From Dysidea avara (Eukaryota > Porifera > Demospongiae > Dictyoceratida > Dysideidae), in NCBI RefSeq assembly GCF_963678975.1, contig NC_089276.1, positions 3,059,445 to 3,123,444 of the forward strand: 64,000 nt of DNA. The letters run 5' to 3'. The position numbers were made by a program, and so were the translations under genes. Shown here piece by piece: positions 43,444-54,888 of this stretch (positions are counted from its first letter, which is position 1; every line of letters begins with the position of its first letter). The notes beneath the pieces were generated by a model, which was not told the DNA's origin, did no database searches, and worked only from the letters and a program-made list of their open reading frames with translations.

Positions 43444-43755
43444 TATCCCAGTGCGCGGAAGTTTACAAATAGTAAATTAAGTTCCGGTTTGAGTTCCTGT
43501 CACTGTGCTCAAGATTTCATCCGAATTGTGTGCATGTTCAACTTCGTAGCTACAATAGAGACCCTGCATACTGCCTGTAAACTGCAGGGAAGGGCGGTAT
43601 TACAAAGCAGTAGTTCCAGGTACGATTCGCCTTCATCAGTTGATATGATGGTGTTGCATGGCGTGCAAGAGAAAAAATACCAACAAGTGGCTACTGTAGT
43701 CCGAGATAGAACAATGAAGCTAGAGGTTATCAAAAGGAGTTAGTTCTTTATCATA
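43444..43755. other. No recognisable gene
   Basis: One open frame (43489-43743, plus) has no family resemblance and is probably chance. ATCCCAGTGCG at 43446 is a repeat motif. Confidence 0.4.
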
Positions 43756-44454
43756 GGGCCTAATGTATTTCGCGGACTGGACTCGCGGACTGGACTCACG
43801 CACTGAGCTGGAAACAGTTTTTAAACAATAATCCAGACATTATCCATCTCTTGCAACACTGGAGACCCCACTATCGAGCTACAACTACTGATACTGCTCT
43901 TCCTTACAAGTCTACAAACTAGCGCATGCACTAATTAATTAGAATACACTTACAATACACGAGTACTGGCAGTGATAAAGCGTGATAGAGGCTATTGTTG
44001 TAGCATAGATGTTTTCCTTTATTGTTTTGGCACTAGTGCTAGGGTTGTAGAGATGAGTCAGTAACAATTCTTAGCAGGGTAGCTGTAGATGGCACCGCCC
44101 GGCGAGGTGATGGGGCTATGCAAATAAACTGGCTCATCACTACAGCCCTAACACTAGTCCTAAGTACTGGAGCAACAAAGGAAAAACATCTAAGCTACAA
44201 CAACGGCCTCTATCACATTTTATCACTGCTAGTACTCGGGCATCGTAAGTGTATTCTAATTAATTAGTGCATGCGCTAGTTTGTTGACTTGTAAGGAAGA
44301 GCAGTATTAGCAGTTGTAGCTCGATAGTGGTGTCTTTAGTGTTGCAAGAGATGGATAATGTCTGAATTATTGTTTAAAAACTGTTTCCAGCTCAGTGCGT
44401 GAGTCCAGTCCCCGAGTCCAATCCGTGAGTCCAGTCCGCGAAATACATTAGGCC
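43756..44454. mobile_element. 699-bp foldback element with 8-bp TSD
   Basis: Inverted arms of about 320 bp (GGGCCTAATGTATTTCGCGG at the left, complement at the right) enclose a loop of about 60 bp near 44075-44130. TTATCATA flanks it at 43748-43755 and 44455-44462. Direct GTCCAGTCCGCGA-type subrepeats lie at both tips. No coding capacity is seen. Confidence 0.85.
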
Positions 44455-44462
44455 TTATCATA

Positions 44463-45540
44463 GTGACCGTTGGGACTGATTGTTGGAGTGAAAATTGGCA
44501 CAGACTGTTCTTGACATTTATTAAACTATCGTATTGGTAATTTGTAGTGTTACTGTGTAAAGGATTAACAGTTTTCTTGTAAGATTAGCTGGTTTAAGTG
44601 CTGTACTGGTGTGTTTTGTATCAATATTTCCTTATATGGCTTTTGTTCCATTGGTGAACAATACCATTATGATGTCGCAAACAAGACTGAATGGCTCCCA
44701 ACAGGGTGATAAGACAGTTATCTCTGGATGATAACTAATATATCGTACAGTAGCAGCGCTGCTCTGTCTAGCTGTATGGTAGTTATAACCCAGCGCAGCG
44801 CTTTGACACTCCCACGCACTGGGATTTAACTTATTTATTTGTTTTAGTTAGGTGGTGACTGAGGATTGATGGCAGGTGAATTAGGTGCTAGTTATGTAGC
44901 TGTAATGCTTTATCAATTTATGCCAATATTAATGTTCATGACATGACATACAGTAGCTTTGTCTGTCATTTTGGTTGCTAGTGATCAATTGCTGCAATTT
45001 GACGTGTCAGCAGTTAACTACCATCACTTGTTAAGTCGCAAATGCTATGCTCATTCATCTACCCTGTTTATGGAAGAGCTTACTGCCCACCCTATGATTT
45101 ACTCAGTTGCCCGTTATTCATCTCCAAACTCATCCTCTCTATATCATATATTATATAATCTATATATTGTCATGATATCATGTACATATAATCTCATTTG
45201 CTATTATGGTGTCGTTGTGTTCTTGTCGCATAGTAAAATATTTCATATTATTTGTATATCCTAATGAAGCCAGAGTTCATAAGGTTTACTTGGACTATGC
45301 GTGCAATAAAATTAATATCATACACTGTAGTTAGGTACTAAAACAAGAAGATGGATAGTTAAATATTTTACCAAGTATGCATGTGAAATCTGATTAAGTT
45401 ACTGTATCATAGTAGTAATTGTCCTTTACATCATCTTGGACTTAATCTACCCATAAGTGATCTTAAATACATGGTACAAAGCATGCATATGTACTATACA
45501 TATACTTTGAATAGTGTGCATGCTTATGTTGTGTTCTTGC
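44463..45540. other. Gene-poor stretch
   Basis: A palindromic piece at about 44690-44835 (CCAGCGCAGCG, CGCACTGGGAT) resembles ends of the repeat at 43446. No gene was recognised; the open frame at 44959-45264 lacks protein character. Confidence 0.4.
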
Positions 45541-46470
45541 AGTTGAAGAATCTGATTGCTGCTTTGTATTCATCACGCTGTGATGGGTCCAATAAATTTG
45601 AGAAAGATGGAATATTGTTCGGATGGAAACCAATTGAAGATATGCTGCACAAAGAGGTACAACGGAAGAATTATCAATTGCCACGGGTATCTGGCCTAAA
45701 GGAAAACTTTGTTTACAGAGATCCTTGGACAAGGTTAAATGTAAACCCAGCCAAGGTACATACTCTTTTACATTTCATGGAAAGAAAAATTAGTATATAC
45801 ATGTATATATACGTTATATGCTATTTGATTTTTAGCAAGACTATGTATGTCATATCAGAATTGGAGGAGCATGTATCTGGGTTGCCACCATCAGATGAAG
45901 CATACGCACAGTCCATAAAAATGACTGTTGCTTATTTGAAAACTTTTAATAAACTGTTTGAAAGAGGTATTCTTGGAAAGGGGGCATTCATCAAGGATAC
46001 TACAGCATCATGTCCCATACTTACTAACATGGAGGAAGGATTTGGATTTTTTTTGTAGATGGCTCAATGCTAAACTTTTAGAAGGTACTGGACATCAGGT
46101 TTATTTGGTTTACTCTATAAGCTATATATCTCACATTTGTGATATAAAATAACCAACAATCCGGGAAGCTTTTTTTTGTCGTGGCAAACTTGGGATATAC
46201 TGAAGTTGATGCAATGATTTCTTGACAGCACATCCAGGATATACCATCAACCCTGTCCGATTAAATGGCAGTGCTTTTGAGACTTTAGTTAAACATGCAA
46301 CATGTGACCATTTATCTTCTTGTAACTATGCCACTGCAAGGAGTGCTGTGATCACTAGGGCTACCATTCATTGTGCTCTGAAAAGACACAAGAGCGACTA
46401 TAAGAGTGCTCCGTTGTATGTTAGAAGAACGCTTTGCAAAAAAAGCCATATGCTAGAGCCAAAATTATTG
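45541..46470 (+). pseudogene. Decayed multi-exon gene, probably transposon-derived
   Basis: An exon after TTGCAG (45541-45754) encodes GILFGWKPIEDMLHKEV and ends VNPAK|GTACAT. A second exon (about 45842-46088) encodes LEEHVSGLPPSDEAYAQS and TASCPILTNMEEGFGF, with a frame change at a T8 run near 46048. A further piece (46235-46470) contains INPVRLNGSAFETL and NYATARSAVITR. The style is that of C-terminal parts of repetitive transposon proteins, but I cannot name the family. It faces the minus-strand relic at 46600-47805. Confidence 0.45.
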
Positions 46471-46599
46471 ATTCAGCCTTATAACTCAGTACATGCACAC
46501 GAACAGTTACAATATCGTCTTCATCATTCCCATACTTATACATCTAAGCAGGAGCTTATCAACATATTTAATCTTAAAATTTACACTTGAGTATAGCTG

Positions 46600-47805
46600 T
46601 CAAGCAGTATACAGTAGCTTTTGACAGTAACTATAATTTATACTAGTTTGCTTATCTAGGGCATATGCTTTTAGCCTGTCCCTTAGTGCCATTTCAGCAT
46701 GTACCCCATTATTTTTGGCTGTTCTTTCCAAGGGGCTGTGTAACAGGCTGTTTGCCATTGTATTTATCACCCTCCTGGTCATGTCTTTGTAAACAGTTGA
46801 AACAATTGAAGATGGAGTCGATCCACAACAAACGGTACAATATTATCCAGTTCTTCTATCATATTCTTATCGGTAAGCACATGACCTTTTGCATTTAATA
46901 CAACGTTTTTTCCCTGTTTTTTTTTTTTTATTGCTTACAGTTTAAATGCTGCTTGATGGCCACTGAGCACTTTTGCATGAAAGGAAGAAGAACCTTATGG
47001 GGAAATGTCAATTTGGGGAAATGTCAATTTGGGGAAATGTCAATTTCCCACGATCTTGATATCCTAACACAGCTGGTATTGTAGATTTGTCTGTTCCAAT
47101 CAATTGCTTGAGGATATCCAATTCAGTGCCATATCTTTTCCTTTTACTTAAACAAAACCTTCTACGTATCTTTCCGTACAGTGCTTTTTTTTTGAATGTT
47201 ATTCCAATGTGTAATGAAAATCCTAATAATCGGTAAAGTGCTGCATCATCATCAGTTTCAAATATTCCCACACGTGTCGACTGCATTATGCTGTGTCATC
47301 CTCCAATTCAATTGCAAATGTGCAATCTACATAATATACATGAAGTACTGTACTGATGTTTAATGAATGTGTAGCATGCTGTAACAATAGCAGCAACAAT
47401 AGCAATTCTATCAATAGTTGTGATTTCTTCTTGGTATTTAGAAGTGGATTCCCACAAATTCTTAGTAGTTGGTGTTTCCAAGGCCTTGCATGTCACACAA
47501 CCAATTTCCTGTTACCATGCTGCTAAAAGCCGAGCACAGTGATCTCCTCCTTTGGTGCATTTTAAAAGCAGCTCACAGAATAATTTTTGAAAATGCTTGA
47601 GCAGGTTTCCAATTCCAACATCGTTAAGGTGTATCCATAATGCCTGTCTAGCCAGATAACTTTTCACATGGAATTCAGTTTCATCAACCTGCTTTTTTAC
47701 AAAAGTCTCCATTATTTCCAGATTAAGCTTCTTCAACTGCTGAGCAATAAACATAATTTTGCATTTGTGTAAGTGTCCAGGTTTTGCGTGCTCTGTCATG
47801 GCCAC
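46600..47805 (-). pseudogene. Decayed minus-strand gene convergent with 45541-46470
   Basis: The frame 47805-47516 starts MAMTEHAKPGHLHKCK and is rich in L and K. It meets an in-frame stop, after which the same frame reads EIGCVTCKALETPTTKNLWE. A second block (47286-47011) contains LLGFSLHIGITF and ILKQLIGTDKSTIPAVLGYQ. A third block (46780-46650) reads LERTAKNNGVHAEMALRDRL. The blocks look like exons of one protein with interruptions. There is a triple GGGGAAATGTCAATTT repeat at about 46999-47044. No domain was recognised. Confidence 0.4.
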
Positions 47806-48004
47806 CAGCTGTATAACTCAGTAATCCACGAAACTATGTCAATGCGTTAACTCAATTTATGACTATCCCTAAAAGGGGTTGATGGTGAGTCAATGGTGAC
47901 AAAGAAAAATTTCACCAATAGTGTACAGAGACTATTTATTAACAGATGTTAAACATTCCTTTGTGCCTTGGAGCAGTTATGGGCTCCTGGTTCAATAAGT
48001 CAAT

Positions 48005-51000
48005 GGAGACAGGAACTTGCAAAAAGTCAAGCGTTTCACTGCTATGAGGTTGATGCCATGTACTTTCTAGCATGTCTAGCTGATATTTCTGTTTGGAATT
48101 TTTGATGGCCTTGAAGACTTTGAAAAAGTAATTTGTTACATAATTACTATTACGTATGAGCTCACTGCATACGTTTTATTACTCACTCTACACTCTCCAT
48201 ATGTTTTAAAACCTCTACTGAGGTCACCAAGTACTTTGCTAGCAACATTATCATATGGATCACTAAGGAAAACTTTAAAGTCAATGCCAGTCCTTATTCT
48301 GTTATACAAACTTCGATGCTGTCCAGGATTGCTATGTAAAATTTGTGCAGTCGTTTCAGCTCAGAAATCCTGATAGGTGTTCTGGTACATGTTATCAGCA
48401 GTAAGGGTATATCCCTTTAAGGATTGTACATGTAATATTGTGCCTGTACGAATAGTCTTCCAAATAGCAATTGTGCATTTGAACTTTTTACTGCAAATGT
48501 TCAATAACTCATCAGAAACAGGAAAAGTCATGTTTCACTGCTATGAGGTTGATGATGTCATGTACTTCTAATTCTGTTTGGAATCTTTGGTGGCCTTAAA
48601 AAGTTTCAAATAATTTGTTGCATGATTATCTGTTGCATATGAGCTCACTGCATACGTTTTATTACTCACTCTCAATGCTCTCCATATTCTTTAAAACCTC
48701 TACTGAGGTCACCAAGTACTTTGCTAGCAATATTATCATATGGATTACTAAGGAAAACTTTAAGCCGATGGCAGTCCTTATTCTGTTATACAAACTTTGA
48801 CACTGTCCAGGATTACTATGTAAAATTTGTGCAGTCGTTTCATCTCAGAAATCCTGATAGGTGTTCTGGTACATGTTATCAGCAGTAAGGGTATATCTCT
48901 GTAAGGACTGTATGTGTAATATTGTGCCTGTATGAATAGTCTTCCAAATAGCAATTGTGCATTTGAACTTTTTACTGCAAATGTTCAATAACTCATCAGA
49001 AACAGGAAAAGTCATGTTTCACTGCTATGAGGTCAATGCCATGTACTTCTAGCTTATATTGTTTGGGATCTTTGGTGGTCTTAAAAAGTTTCAAATAATT
49101 TGTTGCATGATTATCTGTTGCATATGAGCTCACTACATACGTTTTATTGCTCACTCTCAATGCTCTCCATATACTTTAAAACCTCTACTGAGGCCACGAA
49201 GTACTTTGCTAGCAATATTATCATATGGATTACTAAGGAAAATTTTTAAGCCGATTGCAGTCCTTATTCTGTTATGCAAACTTCGACACTGTCCAGGATT
49301 ACTATGTAAAATTTGTGCAGTCGTTTCATCGCCAATAACATCTATATAATCCTGATAGGTGTTCTAGTACACATATCCGTAGTAAGGGTATATCCCTTTA
49401 AGGATTGTACGTGTAATATTGTGCCTGTACGAATATTCTTCCAAATAGCAATTGTACATTTGGACTTTTTTACTGCAAATGTTCAATAACTCATCAGAAA
49501 CAGGAACATCCATAATGTCAAACATTTCACTAATACTTTTCTTTGAATTTGCTATGAGGTCACTGTCATGTACTTCTAGCACATCAAGTTTGTATTCTGT
49601 TTGGAATTTTTGATGGCCTGAAAGCCTTTGCTATAAAATTGTTACATAACTATGTGTGAGCTCACTGTATATGTTTCATTACTCACTCTACACTCCATTT
49701 TTATAACCTCTACTGTGGTCACAAAGTACTTTGCTAGCAACATTATCATATGGATTACTAAGGAAAGCTTTAAGCCAATAGCAGTCTGTTATACAAACTT
49801 CGATGCTGTCCAGGATTGCTATGTAAAATTTGAGCAGTCGTTTCATCTCAGAAATCTTGTTTGTTGTTCCAAAGGAAGGAGATTAATTATTATAGTTTGT
49901 TTTGATTTATAGTCAGTGGTGTAATCTATAACAAATGTATCTCACTGTCTGCTTAAATGTATTTCATTTCATCAAAGTATCTGGCAGTTTCCACAAAATA
50001 CAATAGTGCCACCATGCACCCATGGATTTCCATCTTGCATTTTTATAATAGATGATTTCATTTCTCTACAGTAGAAAATGCTATTGCTTTGAAACTACAC
50101 AAGCTGGTATACTGCATGTTCTTTAGAATAGTTGAGTTAAAATTATCTAGCTGCTGCCTAGCAACCGCATACACTGAAAGCCGGTCGTAAATTTTAATTT
50201 TTGTTTGTGGCTGCAATTGCTACACATATATTGCTTCTGATTGGCTAGTACATGTTATCAGCAGTAAGGGTGTATCCCTTTAAGGATTGTATGTGTAATA
50301 TTGTGTCTGTACGATTATTCTTCCAAATAGCAATTGTGCAATTTGCACTGTTTTACTGCTAATGTGTAACGACTCATCAGAAACAGGAACATCCATAATG
50401 TCAAACATTTCACTAATACTTTTCTTTGAGTTTGCTATGAGGTCAATACCATGTACTTCTAGCACATCAAATTTGTGTTCTGTTTGGAATTTTTGATGGC
50501 CTGGAAGCTATAAATTTGTTACATAACTATGTATGAGCTCACTACATATGTTTTATTACTCATTCTACACTCCATTTTTTATAACCTCTACTGAGATTAC
50601 AAAGTACTTTGCTAGCAACATTATCATATGGATTACTAACAACATGGAATGCTTTTATTGGCAGTCCTCATTCTGTTATACAAACTTTTCACTGTGTAGG
50701 ATTGCTATGTACAATTTGTGCAGTCGTTTCATCTCCAATAACATCTATATAATCCTGATAGGTGTTCTAGTACATATATCTGTAGTAAGAGTATATCCCT
50801 TTAAGGATTGTACATGTAATATTGTGCCTGTACGAATATTCTTCCAAATAGCAATTGTGCATTTACTGCATAAGTTCAATAACTCATTGGAGACAGGAAC
50901 TTGCAAAAAGTCAAGCGTTTCACTACTATGAGGTTGATGCCATGTACTTCTAGCATGTCTAACTGATATTTCTGTTCAGAATTTTTGATGGCCTTGAAGA

Positions 51001-51850
51001 CTTTGAAAAAGTAATTTGTTACATAATTACTATTACGTATGAGCTCACTGCATACGTTTTATTACTCACTCTACACTCTCCATATGTTTTAAAACCTCTA
51101 CTGAGGTCACCAAGTACTTTGCTAGCAACATTATCATATGGATCACTAAGGAAAACTTTAAAGTCAATGCCAGTCCTTATTCTGTTATGCAAACTTCGAT
51201 GCTGTCCAGAATTGCTATGTAAAATTTGTGCAGTCGTTTCAGCTCAGAAATCCTGATAGGTGTTCTGGTACATGTTATCAGCAGTAAGGGTATATCCCTT
51301 TAAGGATTGTACATGTAATATTGTGCCTGTACGAATAGTCTTCCAAATAGCAATTGTGCATTTGAACTTTTTACTGCAAATGTTCAATAACTCATCAGAA
51401 ACAGGAAAAGTCATGTTTCACTGCTATGAGGTTGATGATGTCATGTACTTCTAATTCTGTTTGGAATCTTTGGTGGCCTTTAAAAGTTTCAAATAATTTG
51501 TTGCATGATTATCTGTTGCATATGAGCTCACTGCATACGTTTTATTACTCACTCTCAATGCTCTCCATATTCTTTAAAACCTCTACTGAGGTCACCAAGT
51601 ACTTTGCTAGCAATATTATCATATGGATTACTAAGGAAAACTTTAAGCCGATGGCAGTCCTTATTCTGTTATACAAACTTTGACACTGTCCAGGATTACT
51701 ATGTAAAATTTGTGCAGTCGTTTCATCTCAGAAATCCTGATAGATGTTCTAGTACATGTTATCAGGAGTAAGGTTGTATCCCTTTAAGGATTGTATGTAT
51801 TACTAATATTGTGCTTGTGCAAACAATCTTCCAAATAACTTTTATGCAGT
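48005..51850 (-). repeat. Tandem array of a duplicated exon (unit about 484 bp)
   Basis: At least seven units lie head to tail. On the minus strand each has an acceptor (TTCCAAACAG) and an exon of about 390 bp encoding motifs such as LEVHGIDLIANSKKSISEMF, MDVPVSDELLNICSKKF, HSNPGQHRSLYNRIRT and SNPYDNIASKVL, followed by a donor (GTGAGT). Donor sites fall at about 48181, 48664, 49150, 49681, 50558, 51064 and 51547. Two blocks, 48005-48860 and 50888-51743, are nearly identical (offset 2,883 bp), a recent duplication. Several units have frameshifts or stops (for example an A6 run near 49470), so the array is at least partly decayed. An unrelated insertion occupies about 49870-50230. The protein family is unknown. 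Confidence 0.7.
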
Positions 51851-52294
51851 GGTGCCGCTTTTTGTGTCTTGAGTAATGGTTCCACCTTCTGAGGGAGTAG
51901 CTGTGCCATTTTCTGTGTCTTGAGGAAATGTTGACTTCTGTATTTCAGTGACCAAGGTGGTATGTTCTTTAGCAATTTGTTTGCCTTGTCACCTTTCTGT
52001 GCCCTGAACGTTTGTGGTGATTTGGGACAATAACACCTGAAGCAATGTCATGATTTATGTGCATCCTCAAAGCAATGCCAATCAATATCGCTTCAGAGTA
52101 AGATTGTGGTAAAATTGTTATTCTCTTTGCATTTTTCTTGTTATTCTTTCTCTTTGCAAAATTTAGAAAAATTGCTTTAACTTGTGTGCTTCAGTCGATT
52201 TACTTGAAATTTAGAGACTGGTAGAAGCATCATACAGCACATTTTCAGTTGTTCAACTTTCATACAAATCAAACAAGGAAGTGATGCGCACTTT
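51851..52294. other. Flank of the exon array
   Basis: The minus strand between 52000 and 51850 reads a T/S/G-rich stretch (STFPQDTENGTATPSEGG) that could be the upstream exon of the array gene. Otherwise nothing is clear. Confidence 0.3.
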
Positions 52295-53540
52295 TTGAAA
52301 ATGGAGTGTCTATTTACACTGACCCTATTTATAATTATGGGTGGCCTTACGTGCAGTGCCATGTCACCTATCAGTTTCAGCAGTTTCAGGACAGTGCGGA
52401 CTAGGATTTTTGCTTCCCTTTACAGACAATTGGAGTGGGAGAAACAGCGATGGTATGAGCAGCAACTTCATGATGTGGGAATGGGTTCATTCACTCCTTT
52501 TGTGTTTATGGGGAATTGGCAGTGCTGTTACTGCTGTTTACAAAGAAGTCACTTATTTGCTTTCTATGAAGAAGGAACAGCCTTATAGCGTGGTGATGTC
52601 TTGATATTAGCTTTTCTCTTTTACGATTACTTGCTTGTGTGGAGCTCAATCCAACCATGGCAACCCAGTGGTGATTGGGAACTTGACCTCACAACATCTG
52701 AAGTTCAAGTGTGTCCTTCACATTAGCTTAATCTTTAGTTTGCATTCAGAACTTTACCATCTAGTACAGGGGGTGGTGGCAAGTTGTGCTGGTCACCCCA
52801 GGAAAAAATTATGTGTGTTAAAGTGGCCACAGTGAGGCATAGAATACCATTGGTAATTGGCACCACAATATTCATGTTGACACTGATCATGGTTTTGCCC
52901 CAGCTAATTGCTAATGTCTTAGGAGTGCATACTCATGTGAAAGCACGCCGCAACACTATGTACATGTTATGCACTTTCGACAGAACCAAGCATGGATCAT
53001 GTAAGTGGCATTCAGTTTAACTCTATTCAATAGTTTCATACTGCAGTTGATGATTTAAGGAATGGTGGTTGTACTCTCTGAGCAAATGAAACTTGCTGCA
53101 TCAGTCAATATGTTATTTTCCCATGAGAAGGGATCACAAATCCAAATGAAACAGTATACAATGTCAACCCTGGTGATGACAGTACATGCACTTGCTAACC
53201 ATGTTCATGCCGTGCTGTCACATTGTTGCTGCAAGCTGTCTTTTGCCTTTACCACTATTTCAACCTAATATGGTACGACAGTGTTGGATAAAACAGTATC
53301 AACTGTCCATAGACATACGTAAGTCAAAAGGAAAGTAATGTTCAGGTACCTGATGTGCAGATTACCACATTTAAAAGTATTTCCTACTTTGTCTTGTAGT
53401 CAAAAGCTTAACAGGATGATGAGTCTGTGTCAGAAAATAACAACTGCAGCTTTGCAATGTGGTATGCCAGAGTATAGAAAGAAAGAGAAAGTATTGTACA
53501 ATTCTGGGAACAAAAAGAAATTTAAGTGTAATTACTAAGC
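52295..53540 (+). pseudogene. Coding-like relics, probably transposon-derived
   Basis: Frames at 52341-52604 read LPFTDNWSGRNSDGMSS and WEWVHSLLLCLWGIGSAVTA, and 52295-52588 partly overlaps in another frame. Further weak pieces occur to 53540. The W/G-rich stretch looks like part of a repetitive-element protein, but I cannot name it, and stops break it throughout. Confidence 0.3.
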
Positions 53541-53551
53541 TATTAACAGAT

Positions 53552-53935
53552 GTGCCTAATGGACTCAGGTATGTTACTGTTAACTGAGAACTTAATCATT
53601 AGTTTACACTGTTACCAGTAGGAGTGATCAAGGCTCTCATTCTGCCAGTAGCAAAGATTCATACGTAACACTACACTCAAATGTGTAGGTGCATCAAATG
53701 GACCCAGGTAAGTTACTGTACACCAAGAACTTGATCATTAGTTTAATTGTCACCAATAGGAGTAGTCAAGACTTTTATCCTGCATGTAGTGAAGACAGCT
53801 CTACGCTCGAATATGTAGTTGCACCTGATGGATCCAGGTATGTTTACTGAGAATTGAATTAATAGTTTACATTGTCACCAATAGGGCTCTTATCCTGAAG
53901 ACAGTGCTACACTCAACTGTGTACAGTAGGTGCCA
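53552..53935. repeat. Three-copy tandem repeat, unit about 130-140 bp
   Basis: TGGACTCAGGTATGTTACTG, TGGACCCAGGTAAGTTACTG and TGGATCCAGGTATGTTTACTG start successive units. Each continues with GAGAACTT, ATTAGTTTA, GTCACCAATAGG and a CTACACTCAA-like end. Confidence 0.8.
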
Positions 53936-54603
53936 GGTGTGTTACACAGAGGAGGCCAAAACGCCGCGGCACTGTTTGGTCTAAGAAATGGAAACTTATG
54001 GATCGTGAAAATGGGGCACCTACAAAAAGGTAAATCCAGCACAGAAGGTGTACGTAAGCATCAAATTTGTTTACATTTTCATTTAATGCATTTTGTCCAG
54101 TGATAGTGAGACTAAACACTCACTATATATAAATATTGTACTAAAGTAGTGTCTAGCAGCAAATACATGCCCACACTCTTGAATACAGTGGATCTTTTCT
54201 AGAAGAAAGTTCCCAAGTTAAAGAAACGAACGTGTAAAAGGGACAAAGAATTTTAAACTGGGGACGTGGTCTCAACGAAATGACTTGATTTTACTGATCA
54301 AGGTGTATTTTAGTTTTATCATCAATTGATGAAAAGTGAACAATGTTAACAGTAGGTCTACTGAAACTAATTAAATTGATGTTGCATTAATAAGATCAGG
54401 AAATTGTGGCCCAAGATGACCATAATTGACAGGTTTCACTATACTACCAATAAACCAATAAAAATGTTACATTATCATTGAAAAACTGGTATTATTCTTT
54501 TAAATCTAGCACTGTCATGTAATGCTATAGATAAAATTTTAGTTACATGCTCCATGATTCAAAATAGGGATTTGTAGTTTACATTACCACCCTTCATGAC
54601 TTT

Positions 54604-54664
54604 AAACCAGGCACGTATGTGCCCACAGCCGGTCTTTTGGCTGGCTATGGGCATGCACCTGGTT
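54604..54664. repeat. 61-bp palindrome
   Basis: AAACCAGGCACGTATGTGCC at the left pairs with GGGCATGCACCTGGTTT at the right. The loop region contains GCCGGTCTTTTGGCTGGC, itself an imperfect hairpin. Confidence 0.7.
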
Positions 54665-54888
54665 TACTGAAATTGTTTCTCAAAAAGTGTGTGTGTATGT
54701 GTATTTGTTTTTGTCTTTTCGCACCCACGTGAGCAAAAATATTTTCGCCAAAAATAGCTTTTATGTGAGAAATAAAGGCCATATAGATTAAACTTCAGGA
54801 AGGTAAGCTTTTGTTTGAGGCATTAATACATGCCGGTTTGAAATACGAGTGAAAAGAGTTTTATCATACACTACGATAGTACTGTATA

